Shown here piece by piece: positions 33,952 through 43,263 of a stretch of DNA of 64,000 bases. Positions within the stretch are counted from its first letter, which is position 1, and each line of letters begins with the position of its first letter. The notes beneath the pieces were generated by a model that worked only from the letters and a program-made list of their open reading frames with translations, did no database searches and was not told the DNA's origin. Position numbers and translations under genes: made by a program. The stretch lies in NCBI RefSeq assembly GCF_000743575.1, contig NZ_JQGC01000009.1:1-64000 (forward strand), given 5' to 3'. This DNA is from Devosia riboflavina (GTDB lineage: Bacteria; Pseudomonadota; Alphaproteobacteria; Rhizobiales; Devosiaceae).

Positions 33952-35232
33952 ATGGACTATCGCGGTATCTTCGAGGATGCAGTGGACACGCTGCGGGCGG
34001 AAAAACGCTATCGCGTTTTTGCCGATCTCGAGCGCGTCGCCGGGCGCTTTCCCAAGGCCATCTATCGCGACGATGCGGACAATGCCCGCGAAATCACCAT
34101 CTGGTGCTCCAACGATTATCTCGGCATGGGCCAGCACGAAAAGGTCGTGAGGGCGATGCAGGATACGGCCGGCTCGATGGGCGTCGGCGCCGGTGGTACG
34201 CGCAATATTTCGGGCACCAACCGCCCGCTGGTCGAGCTTGAGCGCTCGCTCGCCGACCTCCACCGCAAGGAAGCGGCCCTCGTCTTCACTTCGGGCTTTG
34301 TGTCGAATGAAGCCGCAATCTCGACCATTGCCCGGCTCCTGCCTGATTGCATCATTTTCTCGGACCAGCTCAACCACGCCTCGATGATCCAGGGCGTGCG
34401 CCAGTCGGGCATGGAAAAGAAGATTTTCCGGCACAATGACGTCGCGCATCTGCGCGAACTCCTGAGCCAGGTCGATCGCAAGCGCCCGAAACTGATCGCC
34501 TTTGAATCCGTCTATTCGATGGATGGCGATATCGCCCCGATCAAGGAAATCTGCGACCTTGCCGAAGAGTTCGGCGCGCTGACCTATATCGACGAAGTCC
34601 ACGCCGTGGGCATGTATGGCCCGCGCGGCGGCGGCATTGCCGAGCGCGAGGGGCTGATGGACCGGATCGATGTCATCGAAGGCACGTTGGCCAAGGGTTT
34701 TGGCGTGATGGGCGGCTATATCGCCGCCAATAAGGCGATCATCGATGCGGTGCGCTCCTATGCGCCCGAATTCATTTTTACCACCGCCCTACCCCCGGCC
34801 CTTTGCGCCGCCGCGCGTGCTTCCATCGAGCACCTCAAGGGCAATGGCCATGAGCGCATGATGCACCAGCGCCAGGCGCGGCTGACCAAGGCGATCCTTG
34901 CCGATGCCGGCCTGCCGGTGATGGAAACCTCCACCCATATCGTGCCGCTGATCGTGGGCGATGCGCGTGCGGTGAAAGCTGCCAGCGACATGCTGCTTGA
35001 AAAGCACAATATCTATATCCAGCCGATCAACTACCCGACCGTGCCCAAGGGCACCGAGCGGCTGCGCATCACGCCGACCCCGCTCCATACTGACGAGATG
35101 GTGTTCGAACTGCGCCATGCTCTGGTCAGCGTCTGGACGAGCCTCGAACTGCCACGCGAGAAGGCGGATGCGGCGATTACGGCAAGCAAGCTGACCTCGG
35201 GCGATTTGACCCTGCCGAGCTTGGGTGGCTGA
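33952..35232 (+). CDS. hemA: 5-aminolevulinate synthase
   Basis: This is a 426-residue PLP enzyme that condenses glycine and succinyl-CoA to 5-aminolevulinate, the first step of haem synthesis in alphaproteobacteria (C4 pathway). Visible are the substrate region [15 protein letters not shown], the conserved [26 protein letters not shown], and the PLP lysine in [13 protein letters not shown] (Lys248, same number as in the Rhodobacter enzyme). AAGGA lies 8 bases before the ATG at 33952. The FNR-like box upstream suggests oxygen-responsive expression. Confidence 0.95.
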   Translation: MDYRGIFEDAVDTLRAEKRYRVFADLERVAGRFPKAIYRDDADNAREITIWCSNDYLGMGQHEKVVRAMQDTAGSMGVGAGGTRNISGTNRPLVELERSLADLHRKEAALVFTSGFVSNEAAISTIARLLPDCIIFSDQLNHASMIQGVRQSGMEKKIFRHNDVAHLRELLSQVDRKRPKLIAFESVYSMDGDIAPIKEICDLAEEFGALTYIDEVHAVGMYGPRGGGIAEREGLMDRIDVIEGTLAKGFGVMGGYIAANKAIIDAVRSYAPEFIFTTALPPALCAAARASIEHLKGNGHERMMHQRQARLTKAILADAGLPVMETSTHIVPLIVGDARAVKAASDMLLEKHNIYIQPINYPTVPKGTERLRITPTPLHTDEMVFELRHALVSVWTSLELPREKADAAITASKLTSGDLTLPSLGG

Positions 35233-35255
35233 TTTTTTGCTCCATCCAACACGAC

Positions 35256-35280
35256 GTCATCCCCGCGAAGGCGGGGATTT
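35256..35280. repeat. Partial dispersed repeat, family R7-like
   Basis: GTCATCCCCGCGAAGGCGGG resembles one arm of the R7 element at 4437. It is a half copy, directly followed by an R3 copy. Confidence 0.6.
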
Positions 35281-35314
35281 CTGTTTGTGGCTTGGTGCAT
35301 CCTCAACCCCTGAA

Positions 35315-35400
35315 CGTCATCCTCGGGCCTGACCCGAGGACACTTCACTTTTTTCGGCATCGCAAGTGTAGAGCCCTCGGGTCAAGCCCGAGGGTGACGC
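35315..35400. repeat. Dispersed palindromic repeat, family R3
   Basis: CGTCATCCTCGGGCCTGACC and GGGTCAAGCCCGAGGGTGACG are inverted around CAAGTGTAGAGCCC. It lies between hemA and the leader RNA promoter. Confidence 0.88.
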
Positions 35401-35428
35401 GCCGTAGAGGCCCTGCCCACCGCCCCCC

Positions 35429-35458
35429 TTGACCAAAATCCCGCGCCGCGACAATTAT
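35429..35458 (+). promoter_or_regulatory. Candidate promoter of the GNAT leader RNA
   Basis: TTGACC (35429-35434) and AATTAT (35453-35458) are 18 bases apart. Transcription would begin near 35464, close to an ATGATG. The -35 has one mismatch, the -10 matches 4 of 6. Confidence 0.45.
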
Positions 35459-35463
35459 TTGTC

Positions 35464-35617
35464 ATGATGCATCCCGCACCCAAACTCCGACGTTGTGGCT
35501 TCCAGTCCCATGTGGACGGGGGCTTTGCGCCTGGGCGACGAAAAGGCTGAGTTTTATCACGCCGTCATCGACTCAACGCATACCTGCCTCCGCCCGGTTG
35601 GCAGGTTTTTTGTTTTC
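35464..35617 (+). ncRNA. Putative leader RNA with short ORF, upstream of GNAT gene
   Basis: A likely transcript starts near 35464 and ends at a strong hairpin terminator at 35582-35611. It contains a 28-codon ORF, ATGATG to TGA at 35464-35550 (peptide start MMHPAPKLRRCGFQS), with almost no 5' leader. Small hairpins such as GTCC-N5-GGAC fit inside. The GNAT ATG is 15 bases after the terminator. This is either a small RNA or an attenuated leader. I could not match it to a known riboswitch. Confidence 0.45.
35582..35611 (+). terminator. Rho-independent terminator/attenuator before the GNAT gene
   Basis: ACCTGCC pairs with GGCAGGT around TCCGCCCGGTT, followed by T6. It lies between the leader RNA and the downstream start codon at 35627, so expression of the GNAT gene from the leader promoter requires read-through. 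Confidence 0.75.
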
Positions 35618-35626
35618 GGATTAGTG

Positions 35627-36145
35627 ATGCCTCCTCATTTCGTCGCCTTCAGAACGGCCACCGCGGCAGACGTACCGGCCATTCGCGCGCTTGTGCGCGC
35701 GGCCTATTCCAAATGGATCCCCATTATCGGCCGCGAGCCGCGCCCCATGCTCGCCGACTATGCCGAGGCCATCCACGATTTCCGCTTCGACCTGCTCACC
35801 GTCGACGGACAGGTGGCCGGCGTGCTGCAGACCTGCCTTTGCGCCGATCACCTCTGGATCGAGAACGTCGCCGTGCACCCGCATCACCAGCGCCGCGGCC
35901 ATGGCCAGGCGCTGCTGGTGCTGGCCGAACAGCTTGCGCGCCATGCCGGGCTCGGCGCCCTGCGCCTCCTCACCAATGCGGCCTTTGCCAGCAATGTCGC
36001 GCTCTACCAGAAGCTCGGCTACGAAATCGAGCAGAGCGAAGCCTTCATGGGCGGCACGACGCTCTACCTGACGCGCCAGCTCGCCCCTGCCGCTCCCATT
36101 CGCCCAGCGCATGGCTGGAATAACGAGAGCCGCACTACCGCTTGA
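35627..36145 (+). CDS. GNAT-family N-acetyltransferase
   Basis: This is a 172-residue protein with the GNAT fold: FRTATAADVPAIRALVRAAYSKW at the N-terminus, then LWIENVAVHPHHQRRGHGQALLVLAEQLA, the acetyl-CoA-binding motif A (V-HPxxQRRGHGxxL). NAAFASNVALYQKLGYE is motif B. The substrate is not predictable. The ATG at 35627 matches the domain start; an upstream GTG frame to 35495 passes through the leader RNA and its terminator and is rejected. Confidence 0.85.
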   Translation: MPPHFVAFRTATAADVPAIRALVRAAYSKWIPIIGREPRPMLADYAEAIHDFRFDLLTVDGQVAGVLQTCLCADHLWIENVAVHPHHQRRGHGQALLVLAEQLARHAGLGALRLLTNAAFASNVALYQKLGYEIEQSEAFMGGTTLYLTRQLAPAAPIRPAHGWNNESRTTA

Positions 36146-36216
36146 GGCGGACAAGGATCATTTAGGGGTCATGGAAGCGAGCCGGGATCGTCCCGGGTCC
36201 GACAGAGGAGACCACC

Positions 36217-36387
36217 ATGAGCACCCCCCGCAAGAACAAGTTCTTTGCGACCCTCGACACCTTCGTCACCGTTTTCGGCAGCGCCGCAGCGGTTTCGGCA
36301 GCAGTTGAGGCCGGCCGGGCGCCCAAGGCGAAGCACCTCACGGCCCTCGGTATCGAACCCACCGCCTTCCGCTCGATCGGCCGCTAA
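36217..36387 (+). CDS. Small basic protein of unknown function
   Basis: This is a 56-residue protein, MSTPRKNKFFATLDTFVTVF and onward, with a weakly hydrophobic Ala-rich helix (FGSAAAVSAAVEAG) and a basic tail. AGGAG lies 6 bases before the ATG, and a clean terminator follows at 36469. The features suggest a real expressed small gene. No family is recognised. Confidence 0.6.
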   Translation: MSTPRKNKFFATLDTFVTVFGSAAAVSAAVEAGRAPKAKHLTALGIEPTAFRSIGR

Positions 36388-36468
36388 CAGCCGCGCGGGC
36401 CGCTGCTCCCTCCCGGCGTTTTGCCTCCCAAAACGCCTAGCGGCCTGATGCGCTAGAAGCCGACACAA

Positions 36469-36510
36469 AAGCCCGGATGCCAGTTTCCCTCCCTGGCCTC
36501 CGGGCTTTTT
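36469..36510 (+). terminator. Rho-independent terminator after the small gene
   Basis: AAGCCCGGATGCCAG pairs with CTGGCCTCCGGGCTT around TTTCCCTCC, followed by TTTCT. It lies about 80 bases after the 56-residue gene. Confidence 0.8.
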
Positions 36511-36572
36511 CTATTTTTGGGCTTTTTGGCCATGCGTGGGCTGCATGGCGGGCGGACTTCTCACCCACCGGC

Positions 36573-36643
36573 TGTCATCCCGGCGAAGGCCGGGACCCAT
36601 CTTGAGATCTCGGGATGGGCCCCGGCCTGAAGCCGGGGTGACA
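36573..36643. repeat. Dispersed palindromic repeat, family R6
   Basis: TGTCATCCCGGCGAAGGCCG and CCCCGGCCTGAAGCCGGGGTGACA flank CATCTTGAGATCTCGGGAT. A second copy is at 47344-47413. Confidence 0.88.
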
Positions 36644-36679
36644 ATCGAGTGTTGGAAGGTTTCAGCGAATAGCTGATTC

Positions 36680-38227
36680 TCAGTCCTCGTCGCTCGCCAA
36701 TTGCCCGAGCACAGCACCCTTGCCACGCATGCGCATGATGATGGGCAGCACCACGGCAATGATGGCCACGGCATAGAGCACCAGCGAAATCGGCGAGTGG
36801 AACAGCACGGCCGGGTCGCCCTGGCTGATCGAGAGGGCGCGGCGCAATTGCTGTTCGGCCATGGGGCCGAGGATGAGCCCCACCACCACCGGCGCGATCG
36901 GATAGCCGAAGCGGCGGAGGAGATAGCCGAGGACGCCGAAGACCAGCAGCAGCACCAGCTCGAACGAGATGCGCATGGAGCCAAAGCCCATGGACATGGC
37001 CCCGTTGGCGCCCAGCGTGCCGAGCGTCGCAAAGGTCAGGATGCCGGCATAGAGCCAGGGTTTCGGAATGGTGAGGAGTTTCACCCAAAGCCCGATCAGC
37101 GGCAGGTTCAGGACCAGCAGCATGAAATTGGCGACGAGCAGGCTTGCGATCAGGGCCCAGACCAGCGAGGAATTGTTGGCGAAGAGCAAGGGGCCTGGCT
37201 GAAGACCGAATTGCTGGAAGCCGGCGAGCATGATGGCCGCGGTTGCCGTGGTCGGCAGGCCGAGCGTCAGCAGAGGCACGAGCGTGCCGGCAGCCGAAGC
37301 ATTGTTGGCCGCTTCAGGCCCCGCAACGCCTTCGATGGCGCCGTGGCCGAATTCCTCGGGCTTTTTAGCAAAGCTCTTTTCGGCGCTGTAGGAGAGGAAG
37401 CTGGCGATATCGGCGCCGCCCGCCGGCATGGCGCCGATGGGGAAGCCGATAAAGGTGCCGCGCAGCCAGGAACCCCAGCTCCGCTTCCAGTCGTCCAGCG
37501 TCATCCAGACCGATCCCTTTACGGCCATGACCGAGGCTTCGACCTGTTCGCGGTCGGCAGCGGTCTTCAGCGTTTCGCCGATGGCGAAGAGCGCGACCGC
37601 GAGGGTCGTCACCTCGATGCCGTCGAGAAGGTCCAAAATACCGAAGGCAAGGCGCGTCTGGCCGGTCTGTTGGTCGATGCCGATAATGCCAAGGCCAAGG
37701 CCGATGAAGAGCGCGGTGAGGCCACGTAGCGGGCTATCGCCAAAGGCGGCGGAGACCGTGATGAAGGCCAAAACCATCAGCGCAAAATAATCGGCCGGGC
37801 CGAAGGAGAGCGCGAATTTTACGACGAAGGGCGCGACGAAGGCGAGGCCCAGCGTGGCGATCAGCCCGGCGATGAAGGAGCCGATGGCGGCCGTTGCGAG
37901 GGCGGGGCCGCCCCTGCCCTGCCGGGCCATCTTGTTGCCTTCGAGCGCGGTGACGATCGAGGCGCTTTCGCCGGGCGTGTTGAGCAGAATGGACGTGGTC
38001 GAGCCGCCATACATGCCGCCATAATAGATGCCGGCGAACATGATGAGCGAGCCGGCCGGGTCGAGATTGTAGGTGACCGGCAGCAGCAGCGCGACCGTAA
38101 GCGCCGGTCCGATGCCGGGCAGGACGCCGACGGCCGTGCCGAGGGTAACGCCAATAAGCGCATAGAGCAGGTTCTGCACCTGCAAGGCGGCGATGAGACC
38201 CTGGCCGAGAAGTTCAAAAGTGTTCAT
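36680..38227 (-). CDS. tctA: Tripartite tricarboxylate transporter large permease
   Basis: This is a 515-residue membrane protein of the TctA family with about twelve hydrophobic segments. Conserved segments are [58 protein letters not shown] at the N-terminus and [25 protein letters not shown] and ALGLPT-like [12 protein letters not shown] further in. It works with tctB and the tctC binding protein in secondary uptake of carboxylates. The tctB stop is 1 base before its ATG. Confidence 0.95.
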   Translation of the reverse strand: MNTFELLGQGLIAALQVQNLLYALIGVTLGTAVGVLPGIGPALTVALLLPVTYNLDPAGSLIMFAGIYYGGMYGGSTTSILLNTPGESASIVTALEGNKMARQGRGGPALATAAIGSFIAGLIATLGLAFVAPFVVKFALSFGPADYFALMVLAFITVSAAFGDSPLRGLTALFIGLGLGIIGIDQQTGQTRLAFGILDLLDGIEVTTLAVALFAIGETLKTAADREQVEASVMAVKGSVWMTLDDWKRSWGSWLRGTFIGFPIGAMPAGGADIASFLSYSAEKSFAKKPEEFGHGAIEGVAGPEAANNASAAGTLVPLLTLGLPTTATAAIMLAGFQQFGLQPGPLLFANNSSLVWALIASLLVANFMLLVLNLPLIGLWVKLLTIPKPWLYAGILTFATLGTLGANGAMSMGFGSMRISFELVLLLVFGVLGYLLRRFGYPIAPVVVGLILGPMAEQQLRRALSISQGDPAVLFHSPISLVLYAVAIIAVVLPIIMRMRGKGAVLGQLASDED

Positions 38228-38228
38228 C

Positions 38229-38726
38229 TCAGAAGCTCCCCGTCACGATGAAGCGTTCCACCGGCCCCTGCGGCAGCGAGAGTTGCAGGCCGCGCGCAAA
38301 AATGAACCAGACGATGAAGGAAAAAACGATCCCGATGGGAATGGTCTGCCACAGCGGGCCACGCCCAAATCCCTTGGCGGTCAGCGCAAAGAGCACGCCG
38401 GTTGCCACCGAGAAGCCAGCCGTCGAGAGCAGCAGGATCTGCGCCACGAGGCCGCCGACGATCCAGGCGATGGGCGCATAGTCATCCTTGCTGCGGGCCG
38501 GAAAGCCATTACGCAGGGCCGAGACCAGCGTGCCCAAAGCGAGGAGGCCGAGGCCGCTGGCGACGATATAGGGGAAGACGGTCGGGCCGACGCGCTGCTG
38601 GATGGGCGGCACGCGCATCTGGCTCGTCTGCCAGAAGATGATGATCGAAATGGCGGCGAGGATCACCGCGATGACGAGCGCCGCCCCATCGGGGCGGCGC
38701 GTGCTGTTGGATTGGCCAGCGCTCAT
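38229..38726 (-). CDS. tctB: Tripartite tricarboxylate transporter small permease
   Basis: This is a 165-residue protein with four predicted transmembrane segments (about 15-32, 47-64, 80-110, 118-145), the size and layout of TctB. Its ATG overlaps the tctC stop and its stop precedes tctA by 1 base, so the three are strictly coupled. Confidence 0.9.
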   Translation of the reverse strand: MSAGQSNSTRRPDGAALVIAVILAAISIIIFWQTSQMRVPPIQQRVGPTVFPYIVASGLGLLALGTLVSALRNGFPARSKDDYAPIAWIVGGLVAQILLLSTAGFSVATGVLFALTAKGFGRGPLWQTIPIGIVFSFIVWFIFARGLQLSLPQGPVERFIVTGSF

Positions 38727-39667
38727 TGCACGAGGCCGATATCTTTCAGGATGGTCTCGGTCGCGGCGATATCGGCAGCAAGCTGCGCATCAAAGGCTTC
38801 ACCGTCGAGATAGGTGTCGACCCAGCCCTTGGTTTCGAGCGCGGTCTGCCAGGAAGCCGAGGTTGCCAGCGCCTTCACGTCGGCAGTGATGGCGGCCTTC
38901 TGCTCGGGCGTGATGCCGGGAGCAGCGGCAACCATGCGCCAGTTTTCGACGGCGAGATCAATACCGGATTCCTTGAGCGTCGGGCCATCGACGCCGGGGA
39001 CGCGCTCTTCAGACGACACGGCGAGGAGACGCAGTTCGCCGGCCTCAATCTGCGAAGCAAATTCGCTGATGCCGGAAATGCCAACCGTCACCTGGCCGCC
39101 GAGAATAGCCGCAAGGGCTTCGCCACCCCCGGAATAGGCGATGTAATTGACCTGGGTCGGATCGACGCCAATGGTTTTTGCGATCAGGCCCGCCGTGATG
39201 TGGTCGACACCACCGGCGGAGCCACCAGCCCAGGAAACGGCACCGGTATTCTCCTTGAGCTTGGCGACGAGATCATCAAGCGTCTGGATATCGGAGGCGG
39301 CCGGCACGACGATGGCGACGGCTTCACCGGTGAGGCGCGCAATCGGGGTCACATCGGCGAGGGTCACCGGCGACATATTGGTCAGGATGGCCCCGACCAT
39401 CACATAGCCACCGACGATCAGGGCATTGGGATTGCCGGCGTCCTGATTGGCAAACTGGGCGAGGCCGATGGTGCCGCCGGCGCCGGGAACGTTGGTCACC
39501 TGCACATTGCCCGAAATGCCTTCGGCGGTGAACGCTTCCTGCATGGTACGGGCGGTCTGGTCCCAGCCACCGCCGGGCGCGGCGGGCGCCAGGATTGTAT
39601 AGTCGGCAGCGAAAGCGGGCATGGAAAGGGCGCCAGAAACCAGCGCCGCGAGAAGCAGCTTGTTCAA
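38723..39667 (-). CDS. tctC: Tripartite tricarboxylate transporter substrate-binding protein
   Basis: This is a 314-residue periplasmic binding protein (Bug/TctC family) with signal peptide [21 protein letters not shown]. Conserved points are [36 protein letters not shown] and [17 protein letters not shown]. The first gene of the tctCBA operon, it captures the carboxylate substrate, which is unknown here. A TTG start at 39667 has GGGAGG 6 bases upstream; longer frames are rejected. No tctDE pair is beside it. Confidence 0.93.
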   Translation of the reverse strand: MNKLLLAALVSGALSMPAFAADYTILAPAAPGGGWDQTARTMQEAFTAEGISGNVQVTNVPGAGGTIGLAQFANQDAGNPNALIVGGYVMVGAILTNMSPVTLADVTPIARLTGEAVAIVVPAASDIQTLDDLVAKLKENTGAVSWAGGSAGGVDHITAGLIAKTIGVDPTQVNYIAYSGGGEALAAILGGQVTVGISGISEFASQIEAGELRLLAVSSEERVPGVDGPTLKESGIDLAVENWRMVAAAPGITPEQKAAITADVKALATSASWQTALETKGWVDTYLDGEAFDAQLAADIAATETILKDIGLVQ

Positions 39668-39777
39668 AAGATCCTCCCAGAACAAAGGCGAACGTCGTTG
39701 CGTTCGTGCCCTTACTGTAGGGAGGCTCCCTGTCATCGTCCTGTCACGGGACTTTTGGTCGGTCCGGGACGAAAAAC

Positions 39778-41628
39778 CTAAGCGCTGCGGCGGTTTAGGA
39801 TGTTGGCGCCGTTCGCACGCCCCTGTGCATAGGCCTCGAGGAGGCGCGTGCATTGGGCAGCGGAAACGGGCTTGGAATAAAGATAACCCTGCGCCAGACG
39901 GCAGCCGAAACGACGCAGGGCATCGGCCTGCGCCTCATATTCCACCCCTTCGGCGACGATGCGCATGCCAAGCTTTTTGACGATATCGACCAGACCGGAA
40001 ACCACCGTTTCGCTGGGTCCATCGACACCGAGCTTGGTAACGAAAGATCGGTCGATCTTGATGACATCGACGGGGAAGGACAGGAGGTGCGTGAGCGAGG
40101 CAAAGCCGGTGCCGAAATCGTCCAGGGCGACGAGAATGCCGCGGCTGCGCAGCGCTTCGACCGCATGGGGCACGCTTCTGTCGCTGCCACCGACAAAGAC
40201 GGCTTCATTGACTTCGAGCACGATATGGCTCAGCGGCACATCGGCCCAGCCAAAGATGTCGATGATGCGCTCGGCCAGATCTCCTCGCTGGAAATCGCCC
40301 GTGGTCACATTGACCCCGACATGCTGGAAATCGATGCCCGCATCGAGCCAGCCGCGCATGTCCTGCGCCACCTGTTCGAGCATTTTACCGGTCAGTTCGC
40401 AGGCAAGGCGCGGATCGGTCAGGGCCAGATGATATTCGCCCACCGACACCATTTCACCGCCAATACGCAGCCGCGCCAGGGCTTCGAGCCCGACGATCTC
40501 ATTGGTCTCGAGATTGACGATGGGCTGGTAATAGGGCTCCACCAGATTTTCGGAAAGCGCCTGATCGAGCTGGCGCACCAGGGCGATGCGATGCGTCATT
40601 TCGGTGCGCAGGTCGGCCTCAAAGGCCATATAGCCGCCGCGGCGCGCTTCCTTGGCGTGGTAGAGCGCAAAATCGGCATTTTGCGACAGCGTATCGGCAT
40701 CGGTGCCATCGACGCCGAAGACCGCGCCGCCCATGGTGACATGGGCCTCAAAGGACTGGCCGGACATTTCGACCATGCCGGTGGTCGCATCGCTCACGAG
40801 GCTCGCCCAGTGTTCGAGCATATCGTGGCTGGCGCAGCCGCGGGCGATGATGGCGAATTCGTCTCCGCCGAGGCGACAGGGAATGAGGGTGGGATGCACG
40901 GCACTGAGCCGCGCGCCGACCGTGGCGATCAGCCGGTCGCCAGCCGCATGGCCGATCGTGTCATTGACGGATTTGAGGTGATCGATATCGAGCAGGATCA
41001 GGCCAAAAGGCTGGTCCATGCCGATATGCTCGCTCAAAAGCTCGTTGTAGCGGCCACGATTGGGCAGGCCCGTCAGCACATCGTAATAGGCGAGGCGGAA
41101 ATTGCGGTCGCGGATGCGCTCATGCTCGATGGCGAGAGCGCAGAGATGGGCACAGGTTTCGACGATATTGCGCTCGGTAGCACTGGGGCCGCGGCACGAG
41201 CGGAAATAGAAGGCGAAGGTCGCGATCACCTCCCCGGCGGGATTCTTGATGGGCGTCGACCAGCAGGCTTTCAGACCCAGCGGCAGGATCAGGGCGCGAA
41301 AATCGTCCCAGAGCGGGTCGATGGCAATATCGGTGACGACGACTTCCTGCTTGCGATAGGCCGCGGTGCCGCAGGAGCCGGCCTTGGGCCCGGCTTTCAT
41401 GCCATTGATGGCGGAAGAATAGAATTTGGGCAGGCTGGGCGCGGCCAGCGCACGCACGGTGCTGTGCTCATCGACCAGCAGGATGGAACAGATGGCTTCG
41501 GGCGCGAGTTGTTCGGCCCGCTGGCACAGCAGGCGTCCAATGGCCGGCAGGGCTTCGCCCTGGGCCACCGCCTCCAACACTTCGGTCTGCAACCGCAAAA
41601 GTTGCTCTGTCTCGCCGCCGGTCATCAC
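39778..41628 (-). CDS. GAF-GGDEF-EAL protein (c-di-GMP turnover)
   Basis: This is a 616-residue cytoplasmic protein with a GAF domain (about 15-170), a GGDEF domain with intact RLGGDEFAI (GGDEF at 254-258) and an EAL domain with GLEALARL (EAL at 382-384), NVTTGDF, ALDDFGTGFASL and KIDRSF. Both catalytic signatures are complete, so either synthesis or hydrolysis of c-di-GMP is possible; no RxxD inhibitory site is evident before GGDEF. No transmembrane segments. A second ATG directly follows the first. Confidence 0.9.
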   Translation of the reverse strand: MMTGGETEQLLRLQTEVLEAVAQGEALPAIGRLLCQRAEQLAPEAICSILLVDEHSTVRALAAPSLPKFYSSAINGMKAGPKAGSCGTAAYRKQEVVVTDIAIDPLWDDFRALILPLGLKACWSTPIKNPAGEVIATFAFYFRSCRGPSATERNIVETCAHLCALAIEHERIRDRNFRLAYYDVLTGLPNRGRYNELLSEHIGMDQPFGLILLDIDHLKSVNDTIGHAAGDRLIATVGARLSAVHPTLIPCRLGGDEFAIIARGCASHDMLEHWASLVSDATTGMVEMSGQSFEAHVTMGGAVFGVDGTDADTLSQNADFALYHAKEARRGGYMAFEADLRTEMTHRIALVRQLDQALSENLVEPYYQPIVNLETNEIVGLEALARLRIGGEMVSVGEYHLALTDPRLACELTGKMLEQVAQDMRGWLDAGIDFQHVGVNVTTGDFQRGDLAERIIDIFGWADVPLSHIVLEVNEAVFVGGSDRSVPHAVEALRSRGILVALDDFGTGFASLTHLLSFPVDVIKIDRSFVTKLGVDGPSETVVSGLVDIVKKLGMRIVAEGVEYEAQADALRRFGCRLAQGYLYSKPVSAAQCTRLLEAYAQGRANGANILNRRSA

Positions 41629-41709
41629 CGTTTCTCCGGGATTCCAGAGGAGAATGCGCGAGCCGGGTAAAAGGAGCGTTCTGGGATTGCTGGCTATTGC
41701 ATAAAATTG

Positions 41710-42138
41710 TCAGTTATCGCCGACCCGCCTGCCTTCGCCATCGATAACCACTTCGCCGTCTTCCTTGGTGAAAGGGCCGATATCGGGATTTTCCAGAATA
41801 TCGAGAACCAGTTCCGAGGGTCGGCAGAGGCGCGTGCCGAGCGGGGTCACCACAAAGGGCCGGTTGAGCAGAATGGGGAAGCGCATGACGGCGTCGAGCA
41901 GTTCATTATCGCCCCTGGCCAGATCGCCCAGCCCGAGCGCGTCGAAGGGCGTATCCTTCTGCCTCAGGGCCTGACGCAGGCTCAGCCCGGCATCGGCGAC
42001 CAGCCGCAGCACCGTCGCCCGGTCCGGTGGCGTCTGCAGATATTCAACGATTTCGGGCTCGACCCCGCTCTGGCGGATCATGGCCAGCGTGTTGCGCGAG
42101 GTGCCGCAATCGGGGTTGTGATAGATGGTCACGGCCAT
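41710..42138 (-). CDS. arsC: Arsenate reductase, glutaredoxin-type
   Basis: This is a 142-residue ArsC of the glutaredoxin-coupled type. MAVTIYHNPDCGTSRNTL carries the catalytic Cys. RFPILLNRPFVVTPLGTRLCRPSE holds the three family arginines. It reduces arsenate to arsenite. It diverges from the ArsR gene at 42247. The start at 42138 is chosen because the next upstream Met lies in a non-conserved leader. Confidence 0.92.
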   Translation of the reverse strand: MAVTIYHNPDCGTSRNTLAMIRQSGVEPEIVEYLQTPPDRATVLRLVADAGLSLRQALRQKDTPFDALGLGDLARGDNELLDAVMRFPILLNRPFVVTPLGTRLCRPSELVLDILENPDIGPFTKEDGEVVIDGEGRRVGDN

Positions 42139-42208
42139 GGCTGCGCTCCGTTTCGCGGTTGCGGCACTTTCCATAGCATTCCCCGCTTGACTCTCAAATA
42201 GCCATGGA

Positions 42209-42228
42209 GCTATGAATTAACTCATAGC
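42209..42228. promoter_or_regulatory. Candidate ArsR operator
   Basis: GCTATGA-ATTAAC-TCATAGC is a perfect 7-base inverted repeat. ATAGC at 42198-42202 with GCTAT at 42209-42213 gives a second overlapping one. It lies between arsC and the ArsR-type gene, 19 bases before its ATG, where an autorepressor would bind. Confidence 0.6.
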
Positions 42229-42246
42229 CAACGAGGTATTGATCCA

Positions 42247-42570
42247 ATGCAGCCGGGACCAGACACGGTATTCAAGGCGCTGGCCGACCCGACACGACGG
42301 GCGCTGTTCGAGCGTCTTTGTCGCGAGGGCGAACATACCGTGGCCGTGCTGACCGCTGGCGCGGGCGTGTCCCAGCCGGTGGTCTCAAAGCATCTCGGCG
42401 TCTTGAAGGATGCCGGGCTCGTGCGCGGACGGATCGATGGACGGCAAACCCACTATAGCGCCCAACTGGCCGCGCTTGGTCCCCTGGTCGATTGGACCAA
42501 GGAAATGGCGGGGTTTTGGGAAGACCGATTTGATGCCCTGGAAGATCTGTTGAGGAGAATGGACCAATGA
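42247..42570 (+). CDS. ArsR-family transcriptional regulator
   Basis: This is a 107-residue winged-helix protein. The opening DTVFKALADPTRRALFERL and the recognition helix VSQPVVSKHLGVLKDAGLV are typical of the subgroup that sits beside SRPBCC genes. The metal-sensing Cys pair of classic ArsR (CxC) is not seen in the HTH helix, so arsenic sensing is uncertain despite arsC next door. The 83-residue membrane gene overlaps its stop (ATGA). Confidence 0.88.
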   Translation: MQPGPDTVFKALADPTRRALFERLCREGEHTVAVLTAGAGVSQPVVSKHLGVLKDAGLVRGRIDGRQTHYSAQLAALGPLVDWTKEMAGFWEDRFDALEDLLRRMDQ

Positions 42571-42818
42571 GCGAAATCACCACCACACCATCCCGTTCTG
42601 CCTGGCCGCGCTGGGTCCGGCAATCGCACCGCTGGATTTCGGTCGCCTTCGTTTTGAGCGTGATCGCCACCTCGATCGCGCTGGCGCAGCCGGAGCCGAT
42701 CATTTGGGTGTCCTATGTGCCGCTCCTTCCGCTTCTGCTGCTGTTTTTGACCGGCACCTATCTCTTCGCCCTGCCCTATTTTGCCAAGTGGCATCGGCGC
42801 GGCCGGGATGTCGCCTGA
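42567..42818 (+). CDS. Small membrane protein, unknown function
   Basis: This is an 83-residue protein with two hydrophobic segments (about 25-40 and 46-68), translated from an ATG that overlaps the ArsR stop and itself overlapping the next ATG (TGATG). The strict coupling marks an operon with the ArsR and DUF1801 genes. No family is recognised. Confidence 0.7.
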   Translation: MSEITTTPSRSAWPRWVRQSHRWISVAFVLSVIATSIALAQPEPIIWVSYVPLLPLLLLFLTGTYLFALPYFAKWHRRGRDVA

Positions 42819-43255
42819 TGACGGAGAGAAAGCCGCTCAAGCCCAACAAGGATGGCGTCGTGCTGCTTTCGGGCGACAATCCGCAAATCGCCAAGGGTTT
42901 TGGCGATGAACCGGTATCAGCCTATCTCGACGCCGTGCCCGGCTGGAAACAAAGCGTCTGCCGCGAGATTGATGCGCTGGTCGTGAAAACCGTGCCAGGG
43001 GTGAAAAAGGCGGTCAAATGGAACACGCCGCTTTATGGGCTCGATGGCGAAACGTGGTTTTTAAGCATGCACTGCTTCAACTCCTATGTGCGCCTGACCT
43101 TCTTCAAGGGCACGGAACTTGAGCCCATGCCGGCCAAGGAATCCAAAGTTGCCGGCGTGCGTTACTATGACGTCACCGAGGCGGCCGGGATCGACGAAAA
43201 GCAGTTCGTCGCCTGGGTGAAGCAGGCCGTGCTGCTGCCGGGCGAAAAGATGTGA
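42818..43255 (+). CDS. DUF1801-family protein
   Basis: This is a 145-residue soluble protein with the DUF1801 pattern: VSAYLDAVPGWKQSVCREIDALVVKTVPGVKKAVKWNTPLYGLDGETWFLS. The family is of unknown function and usually sits in ArsR/SRPBCC-type operons, as here. The ATG overlaps the previous stop. Confidence 0.82.
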   Translation: MTERKPLKPNKDGVVLLSGDNPQIAKGFGDEPVSAYLDAVPGWKQSVCREIDALVVKTVPGVKKAVKWNTPLYGLDGETWFLSMHCFNSYVRLTFFKGTELEPMPAKESKVAGVRYYDVTEAAGIDEKQFVAWVKQAVLLPGEKM

Positions 43256-43263
43256 GGGTGAAA

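Noticed and set aside
35495..35626. N-terminal extension of the GNAT protein from GTG at 35495
   Set aside because: It would run through the hairpin terminator and has no match to the family start.
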